A model generated the notes under the pieces. It had not been told where the DNA came from. It was given only the letters and a program-made list of their open reading frames with translations, and did no database searches. From assembly GCF_019090165.1 (NCBI RefSeq), contig NZ_JAHRIB010000147.1, positions 1 through 64,000 of the forward strand: a stretch of DNA of 64,000 nt, written 5' to 3'. The stretch comes from Streptomyces sp. BV286. Lineage in GTDB: Bacteria; Actinomycetota; Actinomycetes; Streptomycetales; Streptomycetaceae. This document shows, piece after piece, positions 17,675-26,882 of the stretch (positions are counted from its first letter, which is position 1; each line of letters starts with the position of its first letter). The position numbers were made by a program, and so were the translations under genes.

Positions 17675-18385
17675 GTGCACCAACCGTCGGACCATCAGCC
17701 CACCCCGCCCTTCGACGCCCCGGCCGCCCGTAAGCTCCGCGACGGCCTCGGCATGGGGCCCGAGCACGTCGCCTACGGGATGCGGACCTCGTTCGGACTG
17801 CCCCATGTGACGCCCGACCTGGTCGTCGCCTGGGAGCGGCGCCTGGCCACTCCCAGCCACGGCGAACTCACCGCGCTCGCGGGCGTGTTGTGGTGCTCCC
17901 CGGGTGACCTCATCGGCGCGCCCCGGACGTTGCGCGAGCACCGCGCGGCCCGGGGCCTCGCGGCAGAGGACGTCGCGCGCGCCGTGGGCCTCGAACTCCT
18001 CGCGTACGTACGGATGGAGGAGGCCGACGAGTGGCGCGGCAGCGAGCGGCAGGCGTCGGCGCTCGCCGAGGTGCTCGACCTCTCGCTGGCGGACCTCGTC
18101 ACGGTCACCGGGCGCGAGTCGAAGCTGGCGGAGATGCTGCGCAGCGCGGTGACGACACGCTGGCAGGCGTACGTCCGCCCGGTGGGCAAGCTGCTGCCGA
18201 TGGAGCGCCGGCTCGTGGGCCACACACTGCGGGCGCTGCACGCCGAGTACCAGGGCCGGATGGTGGCGACGCTGACCTGGGGCGCCGGTGCGGCGGCCGC
18301 GGACGCCGACGACGCGGGCCGGGACTTCCTGGACCGGATCGTCGACCGTTTCTGGTGGACGGTCCGGCGCGACAGCGCCTACTGA
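17675..18385 (+). CDS. Helix-turn-helix DNA-binding protein (XRE-like, conserved in streptomycetes)
   Basis: 236 aa. Two XRE-like helical repeats can be seen: KLRDGLGMGPEHVAYGMRTSFG and LREHRAARGLAAEDVARAVGLE, each followed by a region resembling the rest of an HTH_3 domain (LAGVLWCSPGDLIG; LAEVLDLSLADLVTV). The C-terminal 80 residues are of unknown fold. Start is one of two in-frame GTGs (17669 or 17675) with no ribosome site, so translation may be leaderless. Target unknown. Confidence 0.78.
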   Translation: MHQPSDHQPTPPFDAPAARKLRDGLGMGPEHVAYGMRTSFGLPHVTPDLVVAWERRLATPSHGELTALAGVLWCSPGDLIGAPRTLREHRAARGLAAEDVARAVGLELLAYVRMEEADEWRGSERQASALAEVLDLSLADLVTVTGRESKLAEMLRSAVTTRWQAYVRPVGKLLPMERRLVGHTLRALHAEYQGRMVATLTWGAGAAAADADDAGRDFLDRIVDRFWWTVRRDSAY

Positions 18386-18475
18386 GCCCCGCCCGGGCCG
18401 TCGAGGCGCGGCCGGCCGGGCCCGGGCCGCGGCGGCCGGCACCGCGGGCCCGTGGGAATCCCTGGTGCCGCGGTA

Positions 18476-19501
18476 CTAGAAGACCGACTCCGCCTCGTCC
18501 ATCCGGTCCTTCGGCACGGTCTTCAGCTCGGTGACCGCCTCCGCCAGCGGCACCATGACCACGTCCGTGCCGCGCAGGGCCGTCATCCGGCCGAACTCGC
18601 CCCGGTGAGCGGCCTCCACCGCGTGCCAGCCGAAGCGCGTCGCCAGCACCCGGTCGTACGCGGTCGGCGTGCCGCCCCGCTGGATGTGGCCGAGGATGAC
18701 CGGTTTGGCCTCCTTGCCGAGGCGGCGCTCCAGTTCGTACGCCAGCGCCGCTCCGATGCCCTGGAAGCGCTCGTGGCCGAACTGGTCGATGTCGCCGTGG
18801 CCGTAGTCCATGGAGCCCTCGGCGGGGTGGGCGCCCTCGGCCACACAGATGACGGCGAACTTCTTGCCCCGCGCGAAGCGCTCCTCGACCATCTTGACCA
18901 GGTCGGCCGGGTCGAAGGCCCGCTCGGGCAGGCAGATGCCGTGGGCGCCGGCCGCCATGCCGGACTCCAGGGCGATCCAGCCGGCGTGGCGGCCCATGAC
19001 CTCGACGACCATCACCCGCTGGTGGGACTCGGCGGTCGTCTTGAGTCGGTCCATCGCCTCCGTGGCGACCCCGACAGCGGTGTCGAACCCGAAGGTGCGG
19101 TCCGTCGACGAGATGTCGTTGTCGATCGTCTTCGGGACGCCGACCACCGGCAGGCCCGCGTCCGACAGCATCCGCGCCGCCGTCAGCGTGCCCTCGCCGC
19201 CGATCGGGATCAGTACGTCGATACCGAACTCACGAGCCATGTCCTGCGCGTTCTCGCAGGCCTCGCGGAGGCGGTCGCGCTGGAGGCGGGAGGAGCCGAG
19301 AATGGTGCCGCCGCGGGCGAGGATGCCGCTGACGGCGTCCAGGTCGAGGGTGCGGTGGCGGCCGTCGAGCAGTCCCGCGTAGCCGTCCTCGAAACCGATG
19401 ACCTCGTCGTCGTAGTTGGTGACTGCCCGGTGCACGACCGACCGGATCACTGCGTTCAGCCCCGGACAGTCGCCGCCTGCGGTGAGAACTCCGATACGCA
19501 T
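18476..19501 (-). CDS. pfkA: ATP-dependent 6-phosphofructokinase (group III)
   Basis: 341 aa, converts fructose 6-phosphate to fructose 1,6-bisphosphate. The signature GGEGT at 101-105 has G104, the residue associated with ATP rather than pyrophosphate use; K124 in VPKTIDND is shared with the PPi-like group III, and D127 is the catalytic base. MGRHAGWIA and the phosphate-binding GGDCPGLN (N-terminus) are intact. Divergent from pta-ackA with 276 bp between. Streptomyces usually carry several pfkA paralogues. Confidence 0.95.
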   Translation of the reverse strand: MRIGVLTAGGDCPGLNAVIRSVVHRAVTNYDDEVIGFEDGYAGLLDGRHRTLDLDAVSGILARGGTILGSSRLQRDRLREACENAQDMAREFGIDVLIPIGGEGTLTAARMLSDAGLPVVGVPKTIDNDISSTDRTFGFDTAVGVATEAMDRLKTTAESHQRVMVVEVMGRHAGWIALESGMAAGAHGICLPERAFDPADLVKMVEERFARGKKFAVICVAEGAHPAEGSMDYGHGDIDQFGHERFQGIGAALAYELERRLGKEAKPVILGHIQRGGTPTAYDRVLATRFGWHAVEAAHRGEFGRMTALRGTDVVMVPLAEAVTELKTVPKDRMDEAESVF

Positions 19502-19777
19502 CGTGCTGTGTCTCCTGCTCGCTGTTGGGCTGTGTTTCCTGTGGTGCCTGAGAGCCAGTCCGATTGTTTCACGGGCTGCAGGGGGCCGCTGTCCGTGCCC
19601 CGCGCGCCCCCTTCGACCGCCCGCACGCCCCCCGAAGCCCCTGCTCACCCGCTCCGGAGAGGCCGTCCGCCCCCGGACTGACGGGCGCCTTAACCAGGCC
19701 CGGAGGTATTGTCAAGAGGGCTCAGCCGACGATGACGGCTGCCTTTTTACCGATATCGGAGGAAACGGAGAGCACGC

Positions 19778-21904
19778 GTGACGCGCAGCGTGTACGTGAC
19801 CGGGATCGACCGCGGTGACGGCCGCCAGGTCGTCGAGCTGGGGGTCATGGAGCTCCTGACCCGCCAGGTCGACCGGGTGGGGGTGTTCCGGCCTCTCGTG
19901 CACGACGGGCCCGACCGTCTCTTCGAGTTGCTGCGAGCCCGCTACCGCCTGGCGCAGGACCCGGCGACGGTCTACGGCATGGACTACCACGAGGCGTCCG
20001 CGCTCCAGGCCGAGCAGGGCACCGACGAGCTGGTCTCGCAGCTCGTCGACCGCTTCCTGCGGGTGGCCCGCGACTACGACGTCGTCCTCGTCCTCGGTAC
20101 GGACTACGCGGACACGCAGTTCCCGGACGAGCTGGCGCTCAACGCCCGCCTGGCGAACGAGTTCGGCGCCGCCGTGGTCCCCGTCGTGGGCGGCCGCAAG
20201 CAGACCTCGGAGTCGGTGCTCGCGGAGACCCGCAACGCGTTCCGCGCCTACGACGGACTCGGCTGCGACGTGCTCGCGATGGTGGTGAACCGGGTGGCCC
20301 CCGCCGACCGCGCCGACATACACGAGCTGCTCGACAACCGCCTGCCGGTGCCCTGTTACGTGCTGCCGGACGAGCCCGCGCTCTCCGCGCCGACGGTCGC
20401 CCAGATCACCCACGCGCTCGGCGGCAAGGTGCTGCTCGGCGACGACGCGGGGCTCGCGCGCGACGCGCTGAACTTCGTCTTCGGCGGCGCCATGCTGCCG
20501 AACTTCCTGGGCGCGCTGACCCCGGGCTGCATGGTCGTCACACCCGGCGACCGCGCCGACCTCGTGGTGGGCGCCCTGGCCGCGCACAGCGCCGGCACCC
20601 CGCCCATCGCGGGCGTCGTGCTCACCCTGAACGAACGCCCCAGCGACCTCGTCCTCACCCTGGCCGCCCGCCTCGCCCCGGGCACCCCGGTGATCGCGGT
20701 CGAGACCGGCTCCTTCCTCACGGCGTCCGAACTCTTCGCCATGGAAGGCAAGTTGAACGCGGCCACGCCCCGCAAGGCAGAGACCGCACTCGGTCTCTTC
20801 GAGCGGTACGTGGACACCGGCGACCTGCTCAAGCGCGTCTCGGCGCCCAGCAGCGGCCGCGTCACGCCGATGATGTTCGAACACAAGCTCCTGGAGCGGG
20901 CCCGCTCCGACATGCGCCGTGTCGTGCTGCCCGAGGGCACCGAGGCGCGCGTCCTGCACGCCGCCGAGGTGCTGCTGCGCCGGGGAGTCTGCGACCTGAC
21001 CCTGCTGGGCCCCGTCGACCAGATCCGCAAGAAGGCGGCCGACCTGGGCATCGACCTCGGCAGTGCCCAGCTGATCGACCCGCAGACCTCGGAGCTGCGC
21101 CACCGGTTCGCCGAGCGCTACGCCGAGCTGCGGGCCCACCGGGGCGTGTCCGTCGAGCTCGCGTACGACGTCGTCGCGGACGTGAACTACTTCGGCACGC
21201 TGATGGTCCAGGAGGGCCTCGCCGACGGCATGGTCTCGGGGTCCGTGCACTCCACGGCGGCCACCATCCGCCCGGCCTTCGAGATCATCAAGACCAAGCC
21301 GGAGGCATCCATCGTCTCCTCGGTGTTCTTCATGTGCCTCGCCGACAAGGTCCTCGTGTACGGCGACTGCGCGGTCAATCCCGACCCGAACGCCGAGCAG
21401 CTGGCCGACATCGCCGTCCAGTCGGCCGCCACCGCCGCGCAGTTCGGGGTCGAGCCGCGGATCGCGATGCTCTCCTACTCGACCGGCACCTCCGGTTCGG
21501 GGGCGGACGTCGACAAGGTGCGTACGGCCACCGAGCTGGTCCGCGCCCGCCGCGACGATCTGCGGATCGAGGGCCCGATCCAGTACGACGCGGCCGTCGA
21601 GCCGTCCGTCGCCGCGACCAAGCTGCCGGAGTCGGAGGTCGCCGGGCAGGCGTCCGTCCTGATCTTCCCGGACCTCAACACGGGCAACAACACGTACAAG
21701 GCCGTGCAGCGTTCCGCCGGCGCCATCGCCGTCGGACCGGTCCTCCAGGGCCTGCGCAAGCCGGTCAACGACCTGTCCCGCGGCGCGCTCGTCGGGGACA
21801 TCGTGAACACCGTCGCCATCACCGCGATCCAGGCCCAGGCGCGGCCCTCGGCCGTGCCCGCGTCCAAGGAACCGTCCCCGACCCCGAAGGCTTCCGTCCA
21901 GTGA
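19778..21904 (+). CDS. pta: Phosphate acetyltransferase (long form with N-terminal DRTGG/BioD-like domain)
   Basis: 708 aa. Interconverts acetyl-CoA and acetyl phosphate. The N-terminal ~350 residues form a BioD/DRTGG-type regulatory part; the catalytic PTA domain follows from about residue 370 (RRVVLPEGTEARVLHAAEVL) and includes YSTGTSGSGADVDKV and FPDLNTGNNTYKAVQR. The length equals the two-domain enterobacterial type. GTG start after a GGAGGAAACGGAGAG site. Its stop overlaps the ackA start (GTGA). Confidence 0.96.
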   Translation: MTRSVYVTGIDRGDGRQVVELGVMELLTRQVDRVGVFRPLVHDGPDRLFELLRARYRLAQDPATVYGMDYHEASALQAEQGTDELVSQLVDRFLRVARDYDVVLVLGTDYADTQFPDELALNARLANEFGAAVVPVVGGRKQTSESVLAETRNAFRAYDGLGCDVLAMVVNRVAPADRADIHELLDNRLPVPCYVLPDEPALSAPTVAQITHALGGKVLLGDDAGLARDALNFVFGGAMLPNFLGALTPGCMVVTPGDRADLVVGALAAHSAGTPPIAGVVLTLNERPSDLVLTLAARLAPGTPVIAVETGSFLTASELFAMEGKLNAATPRKAETALGLFERYVDTGDLLKRVSAPSSGRVTPMMFEHKLLERARSDMRRVVLPEGTEARVLHAAEVLLRRGVCDLTLLGPVDQIRKKAADLGIDLGSAQLIDPQTSELRHRFAERYAELRAHRGVSVELAYDVVADVNYFGTLMVQEGLADGMVSGSVHSTAATIRPAFEIIKTKPEASIVSSVFFMCLADKVLVYGDCAVNPDPNAEQLADIAVQSAATAAQFGVEPRIAMLSYSTGTSGSGADVDKVRTATELVRARRDDLRIEGPIQYDAAVEPSVAATKLPESEVAGQASVLIFPDLNTGNNTYKAVQRSAGAIAVGPVLQGLRKPVNDLSRGALVGDIVNTVAITAIQAQARPSAVPASKEPSPTPKASVQ

Positions 21905-23124
21905 GCGCCACCCGTGTCCTCGTCCTGAACTCCGGCTCCTCGTCGCTGAAGTACCAGCTGCTCGACATGAGCGACGGCAGCCGGCTGGCCGCCGGTCTCG
22001 TCGAGCGCATCGGCGAGGGGGCCTCCCGGCTGAAGCACTCCCCGCTGGCCGCGGGGGGCACGGCCCGCGAGACGACCGGCCGGATCGACGACCACGAGGC
22101 GGCGCTGCGGGCCGTCGCGGAGGAGCTGTCCCGGGACGGACTCGGCCTGGACTCCCCGGAGCTGGCCGCGATCGGCCATCGCGTCGTGCACGGCGGCCGG
22201 TCCTTCACCGAGCCGACCGTCGTCGACGACGCGGTCCTCGCCGAGATCGAGCGCCTGATCCCGGTGGCGCCCCTGCACAACCCGGCCAACCTCACCGGGA
22301 TCCGTACCGCTCGGGCGCTGCGCCCGGACCTCCCGCAGGTCGCGGTCTTCGACACGGCGTTCCACACGACGATGCCGGAGGCCGCCGCCCGCTACGCGAT
22401 CGACGTGAGGACCGCCGACGAGCACCGCATCCGCCGGTACGGCTTCCACGGCACCTCGCACGCGTACGTGTCCCGCGAGACGGCCCGCCTTCTCGGCCGC
22501 GCCCCGCAGGACGTGAACGTCATCGTGCTGCACCTGGGCAACGGCGCCTCGGCGTCGGCGGTCGAGAAGGGCCGCTGCGTGGACACCTCCATGGGACTGA
22601 CTCCCTTGGAAGGGCTCGTGATGGGTACACGCTCCGGAGACATGGATCCCGCGGTCATTTTCCATTTGGCGCGCGTTGGCGGGATGTCCATGGACGAGAT
22701 CGACACTCTTCTCAACAAGAAGAGCGGTCTGATCGGTTTGTGCGGCGACAACGACATGCGGGAGATCCGCCGCCGCATCGACGAGGGCGGCGCGGACGCC
22801 GCGCAGGCGCAGCTCGCCTTCGACATCTACATACACCGACTGAAGAAGTACATCGGCGCGTACTACGCGGTACTCGGCCGGGTCGACGCGGTCGTCTTCA
22901 CGGCCGGGGTCGGGGAGAACGCCGCTCCGGTGCGCGAGGCCGCCGTCCGGGGACTGGAGGGGCTGGGCCTCGCCGTCGACGACCGGCTGAACGCCGTACG
23001 GTCCGCCGAGCCGCGGCTGATCTCGCCCGAGGGCGCGCGGGTCGCGGTGGCCGTCGTACCGACCGACGAGGAACTGGAGATCGCCGACCAGACGTACGCG
23101 CTCGTCGGAGGCGGCAACGCCTGA
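21901..23124 (+). CDS. ackA: Acetate kinase
   Basis: 407 aa. Transfers phosphate between acetyl phosphate and ADP. ASKHA-fold signatures: LVLNSGSSSLKYQL near the N-terminus, RRYGFHGTSHAYVS, HLGNGASASAV and FTAGVGENAAPVRE. The GTG at 21901 overlaps the pta stop by four bases, so the two enzymes of the Pta-AckA pathway are translationally coupled. Confidence 0.96.
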   Translation: MSATRVLVLNSGSSSLKYQLLDMSDGSRLAAGLVERIGEGASRLKHSPLAAGGTARETTGRIDDHEAALRAVAEELSRDGLGLDSPELAAIGHRVVHGGRSFTEPTVVDDAVLAEIERLIPVAPLHNPANLTGIRTARALRPDLPQVAVFDTAFHTTMPEAAARYAIDVRTADEHRIRRYGFHGTSHAYVSRETARLLGRAPQDVNVIVLHLGNGASASAVEKGRCVDTSMGLTPLEGLVMGTRSGDMDPAVIFHLARVGGMSMDEIDTLLNKKSGLIGLCGDNDMREIRRRIDEGGADAAQAQLAFDIYIHRLKKYIGAYYAVLGRVDAVVFTAGVGENAAPVREAAVRGLEGLGLAVDDRLNAVRSAEPRLISPEGARVAVAVVPTDEELEIADQTYALVGGGNA

Positions 23125-23256
23125 AAGGGCGCGGCCGGTCCCGGAAGCAGCAGAAGCAGTAGAAGCAGCGAAACAGCAGGTATGAGAACGCCGAGGAAAA
23201 CAGCCGGTCAGGGCCACGCCTGAGCGCACACCCGCCCATTTGTATCTTCCGCCAGA

Positions 23257-23290
23257 CGGAATATTCCGAAGCGAAACAAACCGATAGGAT
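23257..23290 (+). promoter_or_regulatory. pyk upstream region: palindrome and -10 box
   Basis: A perfect 12-bp palindrome CGGAATATTCCG (23257-23268) stands 17 bp before a TAGGAT -10 element (23285-23290), which itself is 8 bp before the pyk ATG. The palindrome sits at the -35 position, so it may be an operator. No consensus -35 is present. Confidence 0.5.
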
Positions 23291-23297
23291 CGCCCCC

Positions 23298-24716
23298 ATG
23301 CGCCGTTCCAAAATCGTCTGCACACTGGGCCCAGCCGTCGACTCGCACGAGCAGCTCGTCTCGCTGATCGAGGCCGGCATGAACGTGGCCCGATTCAACT
23401 TCAGCCACGGCTCGCACGCCGAGCACCAGGGCCGCTACGACCGGGTCCGGGCCGCCGCCCAGGAGACGGGCCGTGCCATCGGGGTCCTCGCCGACCTCCA
23501 GGGCCCGAAGATCCGGCTGGAGACCTTCGCCGAGGGCCCCGTGGAGCTGGAGCGGGGTGACGAGTTCACCATCACGACCGAGGACGTGCCGGGCGACAAG
23601 TCGATCTGCGGCACCACGTACAAGGGTCTGCCGGGTGACGTCTCCAAGGGCGACCAGATCCTGATCAACGACGGCAACGTCGAGCTGCGGTGCGTCGGGG
23701 TCGACGGCCCCCGGGTCAGGACGGTCGTCATCGAGGGCGGTGTGATCTCGGACCACAAGGGCATCAACCTGCCCGGCACGGCGGTGAACGTGCCCGCGCT
23801 GTCCGAGAAGGACGTCGACGACCTGCGCTTCGCCCTGCAGATGGGCTGCGACCTGGTGGCGCTCTCCTTCGTGCGCGACGCCCACGACGTGAACGACGTG
23901 CACAAGATCATGGACGAGGAGGGCCGCCGGGTCCCCGTCATCGCCAAGGTGGAGAAGCCCCAGGCGGTGGAGAACATGGAGGCCGTCGTGGCGGCCTTCG
24001 ACGGCGTCATGGTCGCCCGCGGCGACCTGGCCGTCGAGTACCCCCTGGAGCGCGTCCCGATGGTGCAGAAGCGCCTCGTGGAGCTGTGCAGGCGCAACGC
24101 CAAGCCGGTGATCGTCGCGACCCAGATGATGGAGTCGATGATCACCAACTCCCGCCCCACGCGCGCCGAGGCGTCCGACGTCGCCAACGCGATCCTGGAC
24201 GGCGCGGACGCGGTCATGCTGTCCGCCGAGTCCAGCGTGGGCGCGTACCCGATCGAGACCGTGAAGACGATGTCGAAGATCGTCGTCGCGGCCGAGGAGG
24301 AGCTGCTCTCCAAGGGCCTGCAGCCGCTCGTGCCCGGCAAGAAGCCGCGTACGCAGGGTGGTTCGGTGGCCCGCGCCGCGTGCGAGATCGCGGACTTCCT
24401 GGGCGGCAAGGGCCTGGTGGCCTTCACCCAGTCCGGCGACACCGCCCGCCGGCTGTCCCGTTACCGCGCCGCCCAGCCGATCCTGGCCTTCACCACGGAC
24501 GAGGGCACCCGCAACCAGCTCTCGCTGAGCTGGGGCGTCGAGTCGTACATCGTGCCGTTCGTGAAGAGCACCGACGAGATGGTCGAGCTGGTCGACAACG
24601 AACTGCGCAAGATCGATTACCTCAGTGAGGGCGACATCGTCGTGATGACCGCCGGCTCGCCCCCCGGCGTCCCCGGCACCACGAACATGGTCCGCGTGCA
24701 CCACCTGGGCGGCTGA
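23298..24716 (+). CDS. pyk: Pyruvate kinase
   Basis: 472 aa. Makes pyruvate and ATP from phosphoenolpyruvate. Visible signatures: RRSKIVCTLGPA at the N-terminus, the active-site block FNFSHGSHAEHQGRYD, the metal/PEP site IIAKVEKPQAVEN and MVARGDLAVEYPLERVP. Full length. It lies downstream of pta-ackA with its own promoter region and a strong terminator after it. Confidence 0.96.
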   Translation: MRRSKIVCTLGPAVDSHEQLVSLIEAGMNVARFNFSHGSHAEHQGRYDRVRAAAQETGRAIGVLADLQGPKIRLETFAEGPVELERGDEFTITTEDVPGDKSICGTTYKGLPGDVSKGDQILINDGNVELRCVGVDGPRVRTVVIEGGVISDHKGINLPGTAVNVPALSEKDVDDLRFALQMGCDLVALSFVRDAHDVNDVHKIMDEEGRRVPVIAKVEKPQAVENMEAVVAAFDGVMVARGDLAVEYPLERVPMVQKRLVELCRRNAKPVIVATQMMESMITNSRPTRAEASDVANAILDGADAVMLSAESSVGAYPIETVKTMSKIVVAAEEELLSKGLQPLVPGKKPRTQGGSVARAACEIADFLGGKGLVAFTQSGDTARRLSRYRAAQPILAFTTDEGTRNQLSLSWGVESYIVPFVKSTDEMVELVDNELRKIDYLSEGDIVVMTAGSPPGVPGTTNMVRVHHLGG

Positions 24717-24762
24717 ACCGCCTGTACGGGCGCGTGCGGCCCGTACGACCGCTCGTACGTCA

Positions 24763-24797
24763 CTGAGGGCGCCCCCGCCGCGCGGGGGCGCCCTCAG
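24763..24797 (+). terminator. Terminator of pyk
   Basis: CTGAGGGCGCCCCCGC (24763-24778) pairs perfectly with 24782-24797 around a 3-nt loop: a 16-bp GC-rich stem 46 bp after the pyk stop. Confidence 0.85.
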
Positions 24798-24825
24798 GCG
24801 TTCCGGTGCGCACAGCCGGTACGGG

Positions 24826-24875
24826 ACGGGGTGTGCCCCGGCCCCCGCGCGAGCGGAGACCGGGGCACACCCCGT
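24826..24875 (-). terminator. Terminator of the acidic surface-protein operon
   Basis: ACGGGGTGTGCCCCGG (24826-24841) pairs perfectly with 24860-24875 with an 18-nt loop. It lies 25 bp after the stop of the minus-strand gene ending at 24901. Confidence 0.8.
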
Positions 24876-24900
24876 GCGACGTCGATGCAGCCCTCGGGGT

Positions 24901-26238
24901 CTATCCGAGCGGCGTGTTGAACTGGTGCATCCCGGGGACGGTCAGCGTTCCGCCGAACTGGGCGGCCTGCACGACCTTCACCTTGGTGAAGTAGATCAGC
25001 GGGATGTTCAGCGGCGGCGGGTGCTTCGGGTCGAACGTGACCGGGATCAGACCGAGCAGGTTGCCCGAGATGCTCTCCGTGTACATGACCGTCTTGCCGT
25101 CGGTGATCGTGGACGTCGTACCCTTGCCGGCCTGGACGTGGTACTTCACCCCGGCGTCCTTGTCGTCGACGGTCTGGTGGAGATCGCCGATGTCGGTGCC
25201 GTCGGAGACCACGTACTTCAGGACCTCCTTGACCGTGCCGTTGGCGGTCTTCACCTTGACGATGCCCTGGTAGTCGGCGCCCTTGAGCAGCAGCGAGCTG
25301 GCTTCCAGCACCCAGGGGTCGTCGGCCAGGGCGGGGATGCCCTTCTCGACGCCGCTCTCGTCGTCCGTGGCCGCCGGGCAGTCGTCCGGGTCCGTGGTGG
25401 CGCTCGCGGACGGGCTGGGCGACGGGGAGGCGGTGGCCTCGCCGGCCGCGTCCTCCGCCTTGTCCGCGGTGTCCTCGGCCGCCCCGGACGCCGTGTCGGT
25501 GACGTCCTTGGCCGGGTCGTCGGCCTTGCCGGCCGTGTCCTCGGCAGGGTCCTTCGCGTCCCCGGCCTCGTCGGAGGGGCCCTCCGTGGCCGACGGCGTG
25601 GGGGTGGCGGACGGCTCCGCGGTGGGAGTCTCGGACTCCTTCTCGCCGGGCGTGAAGATGTCCTCCAGCGCGTTGCCGATGTCGTCCAGGACGTTGCCGG
25701 TCTCGGACGGGGTGGGCGTCGGGGTGGACGCACCGTCCTCCGCGGACTCGGCCGGCGCGCTCGTGGACGGGGACGGCTTGGGCTCGGGCTTGTCGTCGGA
25801 ACCTGAATCCGGCGAAGAGCCGTTGTCCGTCGAGCCGTCGTCCGCGGGGTCCTCGTCCGCGGGGTCCTCGTCCGAGGCACCCTCTTCGTCGCCGGACGCG
25901 GGAGCGCTCGTCGAGGCGGAGGGCGACGGCGTCGCCGAGGGGTCCTTCTCCTCGTCGGTCTCGTCGGCCTTGTCGCTCGCGTCCAGCGCCTCGACGCAGT
26001 CCTTGTACTCGTCGATCGTGAGGTTCTTCGAGGACGGCTTGTCGTCGGCCTGGGCGAGCGTCGGCGTGAACCCCATGCCCATGAGGATCGCGGTCGGCAT
26101 CGACGCGATGGCTATCGCCTTGCCCGCGGGCACGTTGAGCCTGGTGAACAAGGGCTTCTTGGGGGCAGCGTGCCGCGGCCCGGTTCTCTCACGGGACTCG
26201 CCCGCGGAGTCCGCGTATTGGACCTCGTCAGCCGGCAC
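24901..26238 (-). CDS. Membrane-anchored or secreted acidic protein with long Ser/Pro/Asp-rich linker
   Basis: 445 aa. A basic N-terminal stretch, then a hydrophobic segment (about 44-65, AIAIASMPTAILMGMGF) acting as signal or anchor, an extracellular region of about 200 residues dominated by D, E, S, T, P and A, and a C-terminal domain of about 150 residues with little bias (from DDCPAATDDE) that is probably folded. Cysteines occur only in DYKDCVEAL-like context near residue 80 and in DDCPA. GTG 26238 has GGGAGG upstream and overlaps the DUF6114 gene by 11 bp. No enzymatic motif. Third gene of the DUF6230-DUF6114 cassette. Confidence 0.8.
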   Translation of the reverse strand: MPADEVQYADSAGESRERTGPRHAAPKKPLFTRLNVPAGKAIAIASMPTAILMGMGFTPTLAQADDKPSSKNLTIDEYKDCVEALDASDKADETDEEKDPSATPSPSASTSAPASGDEEGASDEDPADEDPADDGSTDNGSSPDSGSDDKPEPKPSPSTSAPAESAEDGASTPTPTPSETGNVLDDIGNALEDIFTPGEKESETPTAEPSATPTPSATEGPSDEAGDAKDPAEDTAGKADDPAKDVTDTASGAAEDTADKAEDAAGEATASPSPSPSASATTDPDDCPAATDDESGVEKGIPALADDPWVLEASSLLLKGADYQGIVKVKTANGTVKEVLKYVVSDGTDIGDLHQTVDDKDAGVKYHVQAGKGTTSTITDGKTVMYTESISGNLLGLIPVTFDPKHPPPLNIPLIYFTKVKVVQAAQFGGTLTVPGMHQFNTPLG

Positions 26239-26779
26239 TGTGCCTCCCGTTCGCCCCGTTGGTCGGGATCGTTCCTGACAGATCGTTCGGCTCGCTCGTC
26301 CCGTCGGCCGTGGTGGCCTGCGGAACGCCTCCCTTGTCCGCACGGTCCGTCTCGGCCGGCCCTGCGGCCGACTGCTCGCCCGGCACCCAGGACACGGCCA
26401 TCCCGCCGCCCACCAGGGCCAGCAGGAAGCCGATCAGGAAGCCGCCGAGGTTCGACACCGGAATGGAGACAAGCCCGAGCAGGATCGCCGCCACACCGGC
26501 GAAGACCCGCACGTGCTTCTGGTACCAGAGGCTGATTCCGAGAACGCCCAGGAGCACGCCGATGATGAGCGAACCGGCGCCCGCGGTCGTCGCCATGGCC
26601 AGCGTGAGATGCCCGATCTGAAGGTTCGCGTACGGGAAGTACGCGATCGGGAATCCGCCGAGCAGGATGAACAGGCCGGCCCAGAACGGCCGGCCACCCC
26701 GCCAGGCACGGAACCGCAGCCGCCAGTAGACGATTTGACCGCGCGCGGCAGGAGTCTCGGCAGGAGTCTCGGCGCTCAT
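26228..26779 (-). CDS. DUF6114 multi-pass membrane protein
   Basis: 183 aa. After a short N-terminal tail, RLRFRAWRGGRPFWAGLF leads into four closely spaced hydrophobic segments (about 35-55, 60-82, 88-108, 112-135), followed by a hydrophilic cytoplasmic or external C-terminal tail rich in S, T and G. The arrangement and sequence match DUF6114, which is found in actinomycetes next to DUF6230. Function unknown. Confidence 0.85.
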   Translation of the reverse strand: MSAETPAETPAARGQIVYWRLRFRAWRGGRPFWAGLFILLGGFPIAYFPYANLQIGHLTLAMATTAGAGSLIIGVLLGVLGISLWYQKHVRVFAGVAAILLGLVSIPVSNLGGFLIGFLLALVGGGMAVSWVPGEQSAAGPAETDRADKGGVPQATTADGTSEPNDLSGTIPTNGANGRHSAG

Positions 26780-26882
26780 GGAAACAGCTCCCTGGAACGG
26801 CGTTGCTGTGAGAGGTTCACGTACTACGAGTAAGGACGGGCGGGCGAGGCAGCACAGGCTCCCTCACCCGCCCAGGGAGTGC

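Noticed and set aside
18452..19681. Plus-strand frame of about 400 codons opposite pfkA
   Set aside because: Composition and lack of start signal show it is a shadow of pfkA.
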